The notes: generated by a model from the sequence alone, not told the origin. A DNA stretch of 45,923 nucleotides from an unicellular cyanobacterium SU3 (GCA_002172675.1 NETF01000178.1:1-45923), one strand, 5' to 3'; shown: positions 8,239-15,942, counted from the first letter of the stretch. Translations and numbers: made by a program.

Positions 8239-8646
8239 ATGAATCGTTCTGATGTTGAATCTTTGATAATAAAAATTGATGAACTTATCTTTTCTCATAC
8301 AGGAGAATATTTAGATGATCTTCAACATGAAATATTAGAAGGAGTTATCGATCATCAAAAATATGCAGACATCGCTCAAAAAAATAATCGTTCTCATAAA
8401 TATGTTAAGGAAACAGCAGGTAAGTTATGGAAAACTTTATCAGCAATATTAGATGAAGACGTTAATAAGTCTAATTTTTGTAAAGCTTTACCCGAAAATG
8501 AATCAAATCTATCTCACTTTGAGAAAGCAAATAAACTAAAAATTGTTACTAAATTGACAAAAGAAGGGTTAACAGTTGAACAAATTTCTAAAGTTTTACA
8601 ACTTCCGTTAGAATTGGTGAAAGAGCAAATTGAGAAAGAACAGTAA
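8239..8646 (+). CDS. lone VMAP-type N-terminal HTH protein
   Basis: A 135-residue protein. Residues 1-85 match the HTH domain found at the N-terminus of large cyanobacterial NB-ARC/WD40 and other vWA-MoxR-associated effector proteins: IDELIFSHTGEYLDDLQHEIL, YADIAQKNNRSHKYVKETAGKLW and LDEDVNKSNFCKAL. Instead of an ATPase or protease, it ends with a second short helical unit (LTKEGLTVEQISKVLQLP) like the C-terminal tail of Rpn-type PD-(D/E)xK transposases. The start is fixed by the family pattern but has no Shine-Dalgarno, and the sequence just upstream reads as PEP-CTERM coding DNA on the other strand. It may be the surviving head of a longer gene. Expression is uncertain. Confidence 0.7.
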   Translation: MNRSDVESLIIKIDELIFSHTGEYLDDLQHEILEGVIDHQKYADIAQKNNRSHKYVKETAGKLWKTLSAILDEDVNKSNFCKALPENESNLSHFEKANKLKIVTKLTKEGLTVEQISKVLQLPLELVKEQIEKEQ

Positions 8647-8686
8647 ATTACAAAACCTTGATCAACTTAGAAAAAAGGTAAAGTCT

Positions 8687-8950
8687 ATGACACCAACAAA
8701 TTTAAGAGACAAGTTAATTGAAGAAATAGGTTTAATTCCTGATACACAGTTAGAAGAAATTTATAACATCATTCATAATTTTAGATTATCTTCTGAAAAA
8801 AGACAGAATATTTTAGAAAATACTTTAAAGTTTGCAGGAAGTTGGAATGATTTAACAGATGAGGAATTTAGAGATTTATCCGATGAAATAAGTTTACGTC
8901 GTCAGCAATCATTTAGACAAAGAAGAGATAATGAAAGAATTTCTAATTGA
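8687..8950 (+). CDS. orphan antitoxin-like protein
   Basis: An 87-residue helical protein. The first half (LRDKLIEEIGLIPDTQLEEIYNII then HNFRL) resembles the DUF2281-like opening of cyanobacterial antitoxins, and the tail FAGSWNDLTDEEFRDLSDEI with RRQQSFRQRR is the pattern seen in VapB-like partners of PIN toxins. An in-frame ATG at 8630 would overlap the HTH gene; I prefer 8687 because AAGGT lies about 8 bases upstream and family members begin near this point. No PIN toxin follows: the next gene is on the other strand 20 bases away. It is probably an orphan left by toxin loss or a solo regulator. Confidence 0.6.
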   Translation: MTPTNLRDKLIEEIGLIPDTQLEEIYNIIHNFRLSSEKRQNILENTLKFAGSWNDLTDEEFRDLSDEISLRRQQSFRQRRDNERISN

Positions 8951-8970
8951 AAATCAACCAAACTAAACTC

Positions 8971-10044
8971 TTAACTGTTTTCTTGTTCTGCTTCTAATTT
9001 AGGAGTTAAATAAAGATTTTGCAATAATACTCCTGCACCAGCAACCCAAGGAGGCAAAATTAAAGCCCCAATAATTCCTAATAGTTGAACCCCACTCAAA
9101 ACTGCTAATAATTGATACAGAGGAGGAACATTAACCGATGAACCCACTAACAAAGGGTCAAGTACATAAGTTTCTAAATTTTGAATAATTACAAATAATA
9201 AAAGAACCCAAAGAAATAACCATCCCCCTTGAGCAACGGCTACAATTAAAGCAGGAATTGAACCTAAAACAGGACCAAAAAAAGGAATTAAATTAGTCAT
9301 TCCGGCAATGGTTCCTAACCCTAACGCAAACTCACCAATTCCTAAAAATTTTAACCCTAAACTAACTGTTAATCCTAAAATAAAAGAGACTAATAATCTA
9401 CCTTGAATATAGCCCCCCATTCTTTGACTAACTGGTATAACTTGGTCTTTTAATTTTTTATCCCAAGGGGTAGGGAATAAGCTAACAATACCGTTAATTA
9501 ATTTTTGAGAACCTGATAGCATATAACCTGATAATAGGATAGCTAGAAACACATTTAGAACCCCTCCTACAATACCCCTTGTTAGTCCACTCACTCCGAT
9601 CAATAATTGTTGACTAGAACGAAATGTCCAAGAAACAATAGATTGTAAATTAAATTGTTTGTTGAGAAATTGTAGAATTTCGGGTTCTGTAAATCCTTTT
9701 TCTGTCATAAATAGCTGGATTTGTTTACCTAAAATTTCTATATATCCTGGCAGTTTTTCTAATAAACGTTGAAGTTGGGCAATAATTGTTGGACCTAATA
9801 ATAAGCCTATTCCTGTTAATAACAATCCTAGAAGTAAATAAACGAAAATAACAGAAAACCAACGGGGTAGTCCCATTCTTTCTACACTTCCCACCAAAGG
9901 ACTTAGGGTAGAGGCAATAACAATGGCGATCATGAGAATAATAATTAATCCTTTTAATTGCCACAATAACAATAGTAGAAAGGCAGCACCACTAATGAGA
10001 AATAAATTAGATAAAGATAGGGAAATTTTTTGTTTAGGAATCAT
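8971..10044 (-). CDS. AI-2E family transporter (PerM/YdiK type)
   Basis: A 357-residue integral membrane protein of the AI-2E/UPF0118 family. The layout is classic: two N-terminal membrane helices (FLLLLLWQLKGLIIILMIA), a long amphipathic extramembrane part with PTIIAQLQRLLEKLPGYIE, then five to six helices including GGYIQGRLLVSFILGL, GMTNLIPFFGPVLGSIPA and a C-terminal LVGSSVNVPPLYQLLAVL. Family members export autoinducer-2 or act in Na+/H+ exchange; in cyanobacteria the substrate is unknown. It overlaps the upstream S9 peptidase gene by 11 bases, so the two are cotranscribed, though no functional link is evident. Confidence 0.92.
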   Translation of the reverse strand: MIPKQKISLSLSNLFLISGAAFLLLLLWQLKGLIIILMIAIVIASTLSPLVGSVERMGLPRWFSVIFVYLLLGLLLTGIGLLLGPTIIAQLQRLLEKLPGYIEILGKQIQLFMTEKGFTEPEILQFLNKQFNLQSIVSWTFRSSQQLLIGVSGLTRGIVGGVLNVFLAILLSGYMLSGSQKLINGIVSLFPTPWDKKLKDQVIPVSQRMGGYIQGRLLVSFILGLTVSLGLKFLGIGEFALGLGTIAGMTNLIPFFGPVLGSIPALIVAVAQGGWLFLWVLLLFVIIQNLETYVLDPLLVGSSVNVPPLYQLLAVLSGVQLLGIIGALILPPWVAGAGVLLQNLYLTPKLEAEQENS

Positions 10045-11971
10045 AATTAAATATATTAATAGGCTCTAAATTTTCAGCAGGAGTAAAATTAAAAATCCGA
10101 GAATAAAAATAAAATTCGCTATCTAAAGCATATTTTATATTATCAGCTTGTCGGAATCCATGTTGTTCTCCTTCAAAAGCAATATAAGCAACAGGAATCC
10201 CTTTATTTTTAAGAGATTCCACCATTATTTCTGCTTGATTTGGAGGCACTACTTTATCCTCTAATCCTTGGAAAAATATCACAGGACAATTTAATTGATC
10301 CGTAAAATTGATGGGCGATCGCTGTTCATAAATTTCTTTTTCTTCGGGATATTGACCAATTAATTTATCTAAGTAACGAGATTCAAATTTATGGGTATCT
10401 TTTGCCAATGATTCTAAATCACTCACTCCATAATAACTTGCCCCTGCTTTAAATGTATCCTTAAAGGTTAACGCTGCTAATGTTGTATAACCGCCGGCAC
10501 TTCCCCCAGAAATCGCCAAGAGATCGCCGTCTACTTTTCCTTGTTTTACTAAATATTTAGTTGCATTAATACAGTCGTTAACATCAACTAGACCCCAATT
10601 TTTTTCTAACCGTTGACGATACGCTTTTCCAAACCCTGTACTTCCCCCGTAGTTAACATCTAGATAACCAAACCCTCGACTTGTCCAATATTGAATTTTT
10701 AAGCTAAAACTAGGGGTAGCTGCTGCGGTGGGTCCTCCATGACTTTTTACTAATAAAGGGGGTAACTCTCCATCAGGAAATGTATAATCTTTATTCTGAG
10801 GGGGATAATACCAACCATACGCGGTTAAACCGTTTTCTGTGGGAAATTCAATCAATTCTGGTTCCGAAAAATATCCTGAATCTACATCAATCACACAAGA
10901 AGATTTTAATACTTTAGTTTGGCTTAAATTCAAATCTAAATGAATAACTGAGGTTGGCTCTATTGTTGATGAAGCCATAAATACAACCTCTTTACCATGA
11001 CTATGAAGAGAAGCCATATTACTATAAGGAAGCTCTAAAATACTAAATTGTTTATGAGGGATATTTAAACTGCCTAAATACCAACGTCCGTCTTGAGTAA
11101 AAGCACAGATAATTATCTTATCTGAGATAAACGTATAATTGGATAATCCAAACACCCAATGAGGATAAGAAAATTCAGCCGTAAAAGGGAAAATTGGGAC
11201 ATTATTAACATTAGATTTATAACAATAAATATTAGACCAACCAGATTGATCACTGACATAATATAATTGACCATCTGGCGACCACTTCGGTTCACTAATA
11301 GACTCATCTATATCCCCTGCAATAGATTTTATCTCCCTTAAAGAACCATCACTTTCAATATTTCCTAACCATAGTTTTGTTCCATCCCAAGGCATATTGG
11401 GATGATTCCAACTAATCCAAGCTAATTGTTTACCATCGGGACTTAAACGAGGAGAAGAATAAAAGTCATCTCCTTCTATTAAGGTTGTTATAGATCCTGT
11501 ATTAATATCAATAGAAATAATTTTATTTTCACATTCCTTATCAGCTTGACGATGATCTTCACAAACACTAATTAAGTGATTATGGTTAGTATCTAGAATG
11601 AAGTCAGCATAACGATATTTGTTATCTGGGGTTAACGGTTTCGGTTCTTCATTGGGTAATTTTTGATAAAGACGTTGATCTTGATAATTAACAAAATAAA
11701 CAACACCATCCTTCACTAGAAAAGAACCACCACCATATTCATGAACCCGACTACGAACATTAAAAGGTTGAGGCGTTATTTCAGTTATTTGACCATCAGG
11801 ACTGTACTTAACTAATACATTTCGTCCTTTTTCTTGAGGTCTTCCTTCTAACCAGTAAATATCATCATTATCGAAAACAACACCCCCTAATTTAATGCTT
11901 TGAGCCACAATTAAATCAGAAGTAATAGGAGATTTCCAAGAACCAAATGGAGCTATTATAGGAGATAACAT
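10034..11971 (-). CDS. S9 family peptidase (acylaminoacyl/prolyl oligopeptidase type)
   Basis: A 645-residue cytoplasmic serine peptidase. The N-terminal two thirds is a beta-propeller with repeated strands such as SPRLSPDGKQLAWISWNHP and EPKWSPDGQLYYVSD. The C-terminal alpha/beta-hydrolase domain has the nucleophile motif GGSAGGYTT (Ser near residue 489), the Asp in QGLEDKVVPPNQ (near 572) and the His in GEQHGFRQ (near 602). SHGGPTAAATPSFSLKIQYW supplies the oxyanion region. Such enzymes cleave short peptides or blocked amino-terminal residues. Full length and intact. It precedes and overlaps the AI-2E transporter gene. Confidence 0.92.
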   Translation of the reverse strand: MLSPIIAPFGSWKSPITSDLIVAQSIKLGGVVFDNDDIYWLEGRPQEKGRNVLVKYSPDGQITEITPQPFNVRSRVHEYGGGSFLVKDGVVYFVNYQDQRLYQKLPNEEPKPLTPDNKYRYADFILDTNHNHLISVCEDHRQADKECENKIISIDINTGSITTLIEGDDFYSSPRLSPDGKQLAWISWNHPNMPWDGTKLWLGNIESDGSLREIKSIAGDIDESISEPKWSPDGQLYYVSDQSGWSNIYCYKSNVNNVPIFPFTAEFSYPHWVFGLSNYTFISDKIIICAFTQDGRWYLGSLNIPHKQFSILELPYSNMASLHSHGKEVVFMASSTIEPTSVIHLDLNLSQTKVLKSSCVIDVDSGYFSEPELIEFPTENGLTAYGWYYPPQNKDYTFPDGELPPLLVKSHGGPTAAATPSFSLKIQYWTSRGFGYLDVNYGGSTGFGKAYRQRLEKNWGLVDVNDCINATKYLVKQGKVDGDLLAISGGSAGGYTTLAALTFKDTFKAGASYYGVSDLESLAKDTHKFESRYLDKLIGQYPEEKEIYEQRSPINFTDQLNCPVIFFQGLEDKVVPPNQAEIMVESLKNKGIPVAYIAFEGEQHGFRQADNIKYALDSEFYFYSRIFNFTPAENLEPINIFNYDS

Positions 11972-12104
11972 AATAAGTATTTTAGGAGTTAGGATTTACA
12001 ATACTGTATCTTAGTTTAAGGTAAATTAAATTTAGGGAACGTCAAGCCCATAACAAGGGTCAATTATAACCACAATTAACAAGAAAAGCACGGGAGTAGT
12101 GACA

Positions 12105-13154
12105 ATGGCTAAAATACGAGTAGGATTATTATTCGGCGGACGCTCTGGAGAACATGAAGTTTCTATCAACTCTGCACAAGCCATTGCCCAAGCACTACAA
12201 ACAGGGGACAATGGCAATAAATATGATATCCTTCCCGTCTATATTCAAAAAAATGGTGTCTGGATAGCAGGAGATACCGCAAATAAAGTCCTAGATAGCA
12301 AAACTCCTCTGTCCACCGAAGACACCAACCCCTCCCAGTTATGGCAGTTCCCCCCCCAAGTTCAAGAAGTTCAGGTGTGGTTTCCTGTGTTACATGGACC
12401 CAATGGAGAAGATGGAACCATTCAAGGGTTATTAACCCTGATGCAAGTTCCTTTTGTGGGTAGTGGTGTGTTAGGGTCGGCCGTAGGTATGGATAAAATT
12501 GCCATGAAAATGGCCTTCGCTCAAGCCGAACTCCCTCAAGTTAAGTATAGGTCAGTCGAGCGATCGCAGGTATGGTCTAATCCCTGTATTTTTCCGAAAC
12601 TTTGCGATGAAATTGAAGCAGACCTAGGTTATCCTTGTTTTGTTAAACCGGCTAATCTGGGATCATCGGTAGGTATTGCCAAAGTGCGATCGCATTCTGA
12701 ACTTGAAACCGCCTTAGATAGTGCTGCTAGTTACGACAGACGTATTGTCATCGAAGCAGGAGTCAACGCCAGGGAGTTAGAATGTGCTGTTTTAGGTAAT
12801 GATAACCCGAAAGCCTCTGTGGTGGGAGAAGTGACCTTTGAGGGTGATTTTTACGACTATGAAACTAAGTACACCGAAGGGCGATCGCAAATTCATATTC
12901 CTGCTACCTTACCCGAAAAAATTGTAAGTCAAATTCAAGAAATAGCCATTCAAGCTTTTAAAACCGTTGATGCTGCTGGCCTTGCTAGGGTGGACTTTTT
13001 CTATGTAGAAGAAACTGAAGAAATTTATCTCAATGAAATTAATACTCTGCCAGGATTTACTAAGTTTAGTATGTATCCTCAACTTTGGAAAGCGACAAGC
13101 ATCAATTTTGAGCAATTAGTGGATCAATTAGTGCAATTGGCCTTAGAAAAATAA
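12105..13154 (+). CDS. ddl: D-alanine--D-alanine ligase
   Basis: A 349-residue ATP-grasp enzyme that joins two D-Ala residues for peptidoglycan precursor synthesis in the cytoplasm. It shows [13 protein letters not shown] at the N-terminus, the [15 protein letters not shown] loop, the ATP-binding [17 protein letters not shown], and the C-terminal [10 protein letters not shown]...[17 protein letters not shown] with metal-binding Glu and Asn residues. I chose the ATG rather than a GTG six bases upstream because GGGAG lies eight bases before the ATG but only two before the GTG. It is monocistronic and divergent from the S9 peptidase gene. Confidence 0.95.
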   Translation: MAKIRVGLLFGGRSGEHEVSINSAQAIAQALQTGDNGNKYDILPVYIQKNGVWIAGDTANKVLDSKTPLSTEDTNPSQLWQFPPQVQEVQVWFPVLHGPNGEDGTIQGLLTLMQVPFVGSGVLGSAVGMDKIAMKMAFAQAELPQVKYRSVERSQVWSNPCIFPKLCDEIEADLGYPCFVKPANLGSSVGIAKVRSHSELETALDSAASYDRRIVIEAGVNARELECAVLGNDNPKASVVGEVTFEGDFYDYETKYTEGRSQIHIPATLPEKIVSQIQEIAIQAFKTVDAAGLARVDFFYVEETEEIYLNEINTLPGFTKFSMYPQLWKATSINFEQLVDQLVQLALEK

Positions 13155-13190
13155 GCTAATTTTTAGGATTAATCTTGGAAAGTTTTTAAG

Positions 13191-13244
13191 AATCTGCTAA
13201 TAAGTCTGCTTCTCAGATTTTTGGAAATCTTAGGAGATTTTTTA
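13191..13244. repeat. hairpin repeat, copy A (possible ddl terminator)
   Basis: AATCTGCTAA and TTAGGAGATT are imperfect inverted arms, with TAAGTCTGCTTCTCAG inside and a T-run after. It is closely related to copy B near 15542, which keeps the arms perfect. The T-run and position 36 bases after ddl would suit a rho-independent terminator. Confidence 0.55.
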
Positions 13245-13271
13245 ATCCTCATAGTGGGACTTTAGCTTATT

Positions 13272-13463
13272 TCAAGCCCAAATATAGCCAAAACTAGCTT
13301 TATATTTAGTGAATAAGTCAGCATTATCCTTTAACCAGTTATGAAAATTGTAAGAGATAGCTGTACGAAATACCTCCACCCAATTTCTTTGAGAATAGGT
13401 TTCTACTATCCACTGTAGAGTAACTTTATTGAAAGCTAAAGTCCCAATAATTTTACCACACAT
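13272..13463 (-). pseudogene. IS701-type transposase remnant, internally deleted
   Basis: The 63 codons read like two pieces of an IS701 family DDE transposase. TLQWIVETYSQRNWVEVF is the segment just before the conserved YREAKGWLGL catalytic region of IS701 enzymes, and SYNFHNWLKDNADLFTKYKA with SFGYIWA is the typical C-terminus. The intervening catalytic Glu region is missing, so the gene is dead. No element ends were found around it. This marks past insertion in a region full of broken genes. Confidence 0.6.
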
Positions 13464-13846
13464 TTACAATATTTTGATTTTTTTTAAGGGATTATTTCTG
13501 ATATTGAAAAGAAACAAAAGATAATGAGAACTCAGGGAGAATCGTGACTAATATTAAGGTGTTCCTAACCGATGCCTAATTTATCTGGCATGGTAAAAGT
13601 ATTTTTTTGTTTTCTAACCTAGTTAATTTTTCCTTGAGAGAAAATCGGATGATAGTTTCTTTCATAGATGTGTTTTGCCTATCAAAATGATATCACTTAT
13701 ACGCAAAAACACTGAATTTGTGATCTTAAAAATCACTCATTTTCAGTGAATACAGAGAAGACTTTTGAAAGCGAATCAGAGATATTAACCACAGCTAAGT
13801 ATTTTTAGCAGTTGTTGCATCTGAATAAACACTTACGACACTGATT
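13464..13846. other. non-coding stretch with a hairpin
   Basis: I find no convincing gene here. The main structure is at 13710-13748: CACTGAA pairs with TTCAGTG outside and GTGAT pairs with ATCAC inside, giving a bulged hairpin about 100 bases upstream of the next coding fragment. It is probably a dead promoter region or a terminator of the vanished element. Confidence 0.4.
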
Positions 13847-14252
13847 ATGACTAACAACCAAACCCCTCAGCAATCAACAGTTCCCGATGCAGGAAATACT
13901 CTAGGTGACGCTCTTAATTTAGGATTATTTTCCTATAGTATCACCAGTCCTTTATCTATTCCTATCCTCGAAGAATTTTCAGAATTTGTCGGAGGTGATG
14001 ATACTGATGATTATTATCAATTTACTCTAGATAACACTGCTGGAGTCTCCGCGTAACGGCTACTTCTGACGGCTTTAAAACCTCTACTGAGGAAACCTTT
14101 ATGGTTAACTTACTAGATGAAAATGAAGCAATAATTCTAACGTTCATTTAGCAGGAAAATCCACCTTTAACAGTGATATTTCTTACGATGGACAAGTTAA
14201 TTTAACTGAATTAGTTCCTTTAAATGCTGAGTTTGGTAGTTCAGTCATTTAA
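13847..14252 (+). pseudogene. surface/extracellular protein pseudogene (PPC domain start, EF-hand/dockerin-like end)
   Basis: Three pieces in three frames follow one another. The first, 69 codons from ATG, has DAGNTLGDALNLG and FVGGDDTDDYYQFTLDNTAG, the start of a pre-peptidase C-terminal (PPC) domain. After the TAA the reading continues in another frame as RVTATSDGFKTSTEETFMVN from about 14051. From 14130 a third frame gives SDISYDGQVNLTELVPLNAE and ends with a stop at 14250-14252; it is an EF-hand or dockerin-like calcium loop. At least two frameshifts and a large internal deletion have destroyed a longer secreted protein. Family members are calcium-rich surface or toxin-like proteins. Confidence 0.6.
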
Positions 14253-14261
14253 GTCTGTAGC

Positions 14262-14320
14262 ACAAGCATCTTGCTTGTAAAAGAATAGGTTTTGATGGGT
14301 TACGCTATCGCTAACCCATC
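14262..14320. repeat. two hairpin repeats
   Basis: ACAAGCA-TCT-TGCTTGT (14262-14278) and GATGGGTTACGCTATCGCTAACCCATC (14294-14320; long palindromic arms) lie end to end between the pseudogene and DUF6887. Both are of the kind scattered through cyanobacterial intergenic DNA and may end transcription on either strand. Confidence 0.5.
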
Positions 14321-14331
14321 CTACAAAACAA

Positions 14332-14538
14332 TTAATCTGAAATTTTTTTTATTTTATCTTTGAAAATTGCTTCTACCTCATCATAAGACATAGACAAAGG
14401 AGAGGGATATTTACTTATATTTTTCCTACGACTCATTAACAACTCCAATGCTTGACTGAACGCATTTTCATTGTTTCTATTTTCAGACAAATAACGACGT
14501 AATTCACCATTAGTCATTTCTTCAAGAGGTTTATTCAT
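14332..14538 (-). CDS. DUF6887 family protein
   Basis: A 68-residue cyanobacterial small protein whose start NKPLEEMTNGELRRYLSENR is diagnostic of DUF6887. The rest is helical and basic (ALELLMSRRKNISKYPSP). It lies eight bases downstream of the DUF6888 gene on the same strand. The two families are found side by side in many cyanobacteria, which suggests that they act together; a toxin-antitoxin-like role is only a guess. A truncation is not apparent. Confidence 0.75.
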   Translation of the reverse strand: MNKPLEEMTNGELRRYLSENRNNENAFSQALELLMSRRKNISKYPSPLSMSYDEVEAIFKDKIKKISD

Positions 14539-14546
14539 GATTCAAA

Positions 14547-14807
14547 TTACCAGGTTCCATTTTCATCAATTAAAACTTCAATGTCTTCATTTCTTCCTGC
14601 CACGATGTACATAGTTTTCAGTCTTTTATCATAGCGAAATAAATGAATTGATTGATAAAGATTAGAAAGTAGCTGACAAACAAATATCGCAGCATCTTTC
14701 TGTTGCTCAGTTGGCAAGATTGAAAACTCCAACAGACGAAACTTTAGTTTTTTAGCCTTTTCATTATAACTTAAGAAGAGAAAACCATGACAACGCTCAC
14801 CACACAA
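14547..14807 (-). CDS. DUF6888 family protein, start uncertain
   Basis: The C-terminal 60 residues carry the DUF6888 pattern: LPTEQQKDAAIFVCQLLSNL, YQSIHLFRYDKRLKTMYIVA and a closing EVLIDENGTW. The frame is open upstream to an ATG whose first residues (MCGERCHGFLF) do not look like the family and overlap the start of the cohesin-like gene on the other strand. The true start may be a TTG near 14732 (LEFSILPTEQ), giving about 61 residues, close to the usual family size. It pairs with DUF6887 eight bases downstream. Confidence 0.7.
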   Translation of the reverse strand: MCGERCHGFLFLSYNEKAKKLKFRLLEFSILPTEQQKDAAIFVCQLLSNLYQSIHLFRYDKRLKTMYIVAGRNEDIEVLIDENGTW

Positions 14808-15239
14808 TTTAATCTTAGAACTGATAAGAATGGTACTCCTGGAACTATTATAAATAGTCCTTTAAACACAGGAGAAAAATTTTTTGTCGAAGTATTAATA
14901 GGAGATATTCGTGATAATGCTGTGGGAATTACTAGCAGTAATATTGCTTTTTCTTTCGATGCTGATCAAGTTCAAAATATTAATAATCCGTTTGAGATCA
15001 CTTCTCTAAGCACTCCTTTATTACCTTCAAGTTTCCCGTTTGGTCGAACCGGAAGTTTAGATAATCATAATGGGACAATTACGAATTTAGGAGCCGGTTC
15101 TATCCCTAGTTTTGGGGTAGGTTCACCCATTGGAATTAATCAATTAGATACGTTTAGTTTATTACATTTCCAAGTCATAGGGACAAAAACATCTCCTTTA
15201 ATTTTAAACATTGATTTATCACAAACAGTGGATTTTTGA
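14787..15239 (+). CDS. cohesin-like domain protein, probably truncated
   Basis: A 150-residue protein with a beta-sandwich pattern of cohesin-like/carbohydrate-binding type: TQFNLRTDKNGTPGTIINSP, GEKFFVEVLIGDIRDNAVGI, SNIAFSFDADQVQ and TFSLLHFQVIG. In related large cyanobacterial surface proteins such a domain starts a much longer chain, but here a stop follows DLSQTVDF. The upstream pseudogene ends in a dockerin/EF-hand-like segment, so the two may be remains of neighbouring or paired surface proteins. The start overlaps the open frame of DUF6888 by 21 bases. It may still be expressed as a single domain. Confidence 0.5.
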   Translation: MTTLTTQFNLRTDKNGTPGTIINSPLNTGEKFFVEVLIGDIRDNAVGITSSNIAFSFDADQVQNINNPFEITSLSTPLLPSSFPFGRTGSLDNHNGTITNLGAGSIPSFGVGSPIGINQLDTFSLLHFQVIGTKTSPLILNIDLSQTVDF

Positions 15240-15246
15240 TCAATTA

Positions 15247-15450
15247 TTATTCTTTCACTGGTCTAATGGCAATCACTACAAGACGAGGGGGATAATTCAC
15301 TTGTTTATCGGGCCAGTTAGAACCCAAGGGAACAGTCCTTATTTGTATAAATTTCTCTCCTGATGTAGTTAAAATAGAATATTCTCGTTTCTCGCTGGCC
15401 ATATTTTGACGGGTTCCGTTAGCTTCCCCTGGGTGTTGTACTGCTATCAT
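15247..15450 (-). pseudogene. phoX-type alkaline phosphatase, C-terminal remnant
   Basis: The 67 codons read MIAVQHPGEANGTRQNMAS followed by GEKFIQIRTVPLGSNWP and end VVIAIRPVKE. This is the C-terminus of PhoX (DUF839) alkaline phosphatases, whose full length is usually above 600 residues. The QHPGE motif belongs to the last part of the beta-propeller that binds Ca/Fe. Upstream on this strand the frame is closed by stops and no PhoX sequence is present, so most of the gene has been deleted. PhoX is a secreted phosphate-scavenging enzyme; this copy cannot work. Confidence 0.75.
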
Positions 15451-15541
15451 AGGTTATTAACGAAGCTAGGCAAAAGGCAAGAGGCAACAAAGGTGTTTGT
15501 TTAGTCTACTTTTAAGAGCAGATTTGATATCAGTTATAAAG

Positions 15542-15582
15542 AATCTCCTAATAAATCTACTTCTCAGTAATCTTAGGAGATT
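15542..15582. repeat. hairpin repeat, copy B
   Basis: AATCTCCTAA and TTAGGAGATT are perfect 10-base inverted arms around TAAATCTACTTCTCAGTAATC (loop). It shares order and most bases with copy A at 13191-13239. Copy B lies between the phoX remnant and DUF2973, both on the minus strand, so it could end the DUF2973 transcript. Confidence 0.6.
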
Positions 15583-15624
15583 GTTTCACCCTTAAAATAA
15601 TAAAATTTCCTATAACAATTTGTT

Positions 15625-15942
15625 CTATTCGTCTTCGGTTTCCTTGTTAGGATTAGGAGAAGCATTATAGATAGCATCTAGTTGTTGTCTAGCATCTTCG
15701 ACACTAACCGATCGCATCACTAACAAAGGTTCATTAATGGGTTTACCTCGTTCATCAAGTAACTCAGGATGAACAGTTTTTTGATAATTGTAAGATTTTT
15801 TGGCTTTATTAGACGGTGAATTACCTCGGTTAGGATAACGACGTTGAGAGTCCATACTTACCGTAATTAAACTCCGAATGAGATTACTAACCGCAAGAAA
15901 AGCAATAATGGTAAAAGCAACGATGTAAATTAAATGTAACAT
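15625..15942 (-). CDS. DUF2973 family membrane-anchored protein
   Basis: A 105-residue protein with one N-terminal membrane helix (LIYIVAFTIIAFLAVSNLI) and a soluble basic then acidic tail. The start MLHLIYIVAFTI and the conserved HPELLDERGKPINEPLLVM mark DUF2973, known only from cyanobacteria and usually encoded next to DUF2605, as here (gene at 16231). Function is unknown; the topology suggests a small thylakoid or plasma-membrane protein. The 288-base gap to DUF2605 is AT-rich and may hold a separate promoter. Confidence 0.85.
   Translation of the reverse strand: MLHLIYIVAFTIIAFLAVSNLIRSLITVSMDSQRRYPNRGNSPSNKAKKSYNYQKTVHPELLDERGKPINEPLLVMRSVSVEDARQQLDAIYNASPNPNKETEDE

Noticed and set aside
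8179-8298. N-terminal extension of the PEP-CTERM frame to ATG 8298
   Set aside because: The first 20 codons are antisense to the HTH gene, have no signal peptide and no PEP-CTERM family pattern.
9725-9964. 79-codon frame inside the AI-2E gene
   Set aside because: Low-complexity shadow frame of a membrane protein gene.
12099-12104. GTG start for ddl, two codons upstream
   Set aside because: The ribosome-binding GGGAG is two bases from the GTG but eight from the ATG.
12032-12217. 61-codon minus-strand frame overlapping the ddl start
   Set aside because: It is antisense to ddl and its 5' region; no family pattern.
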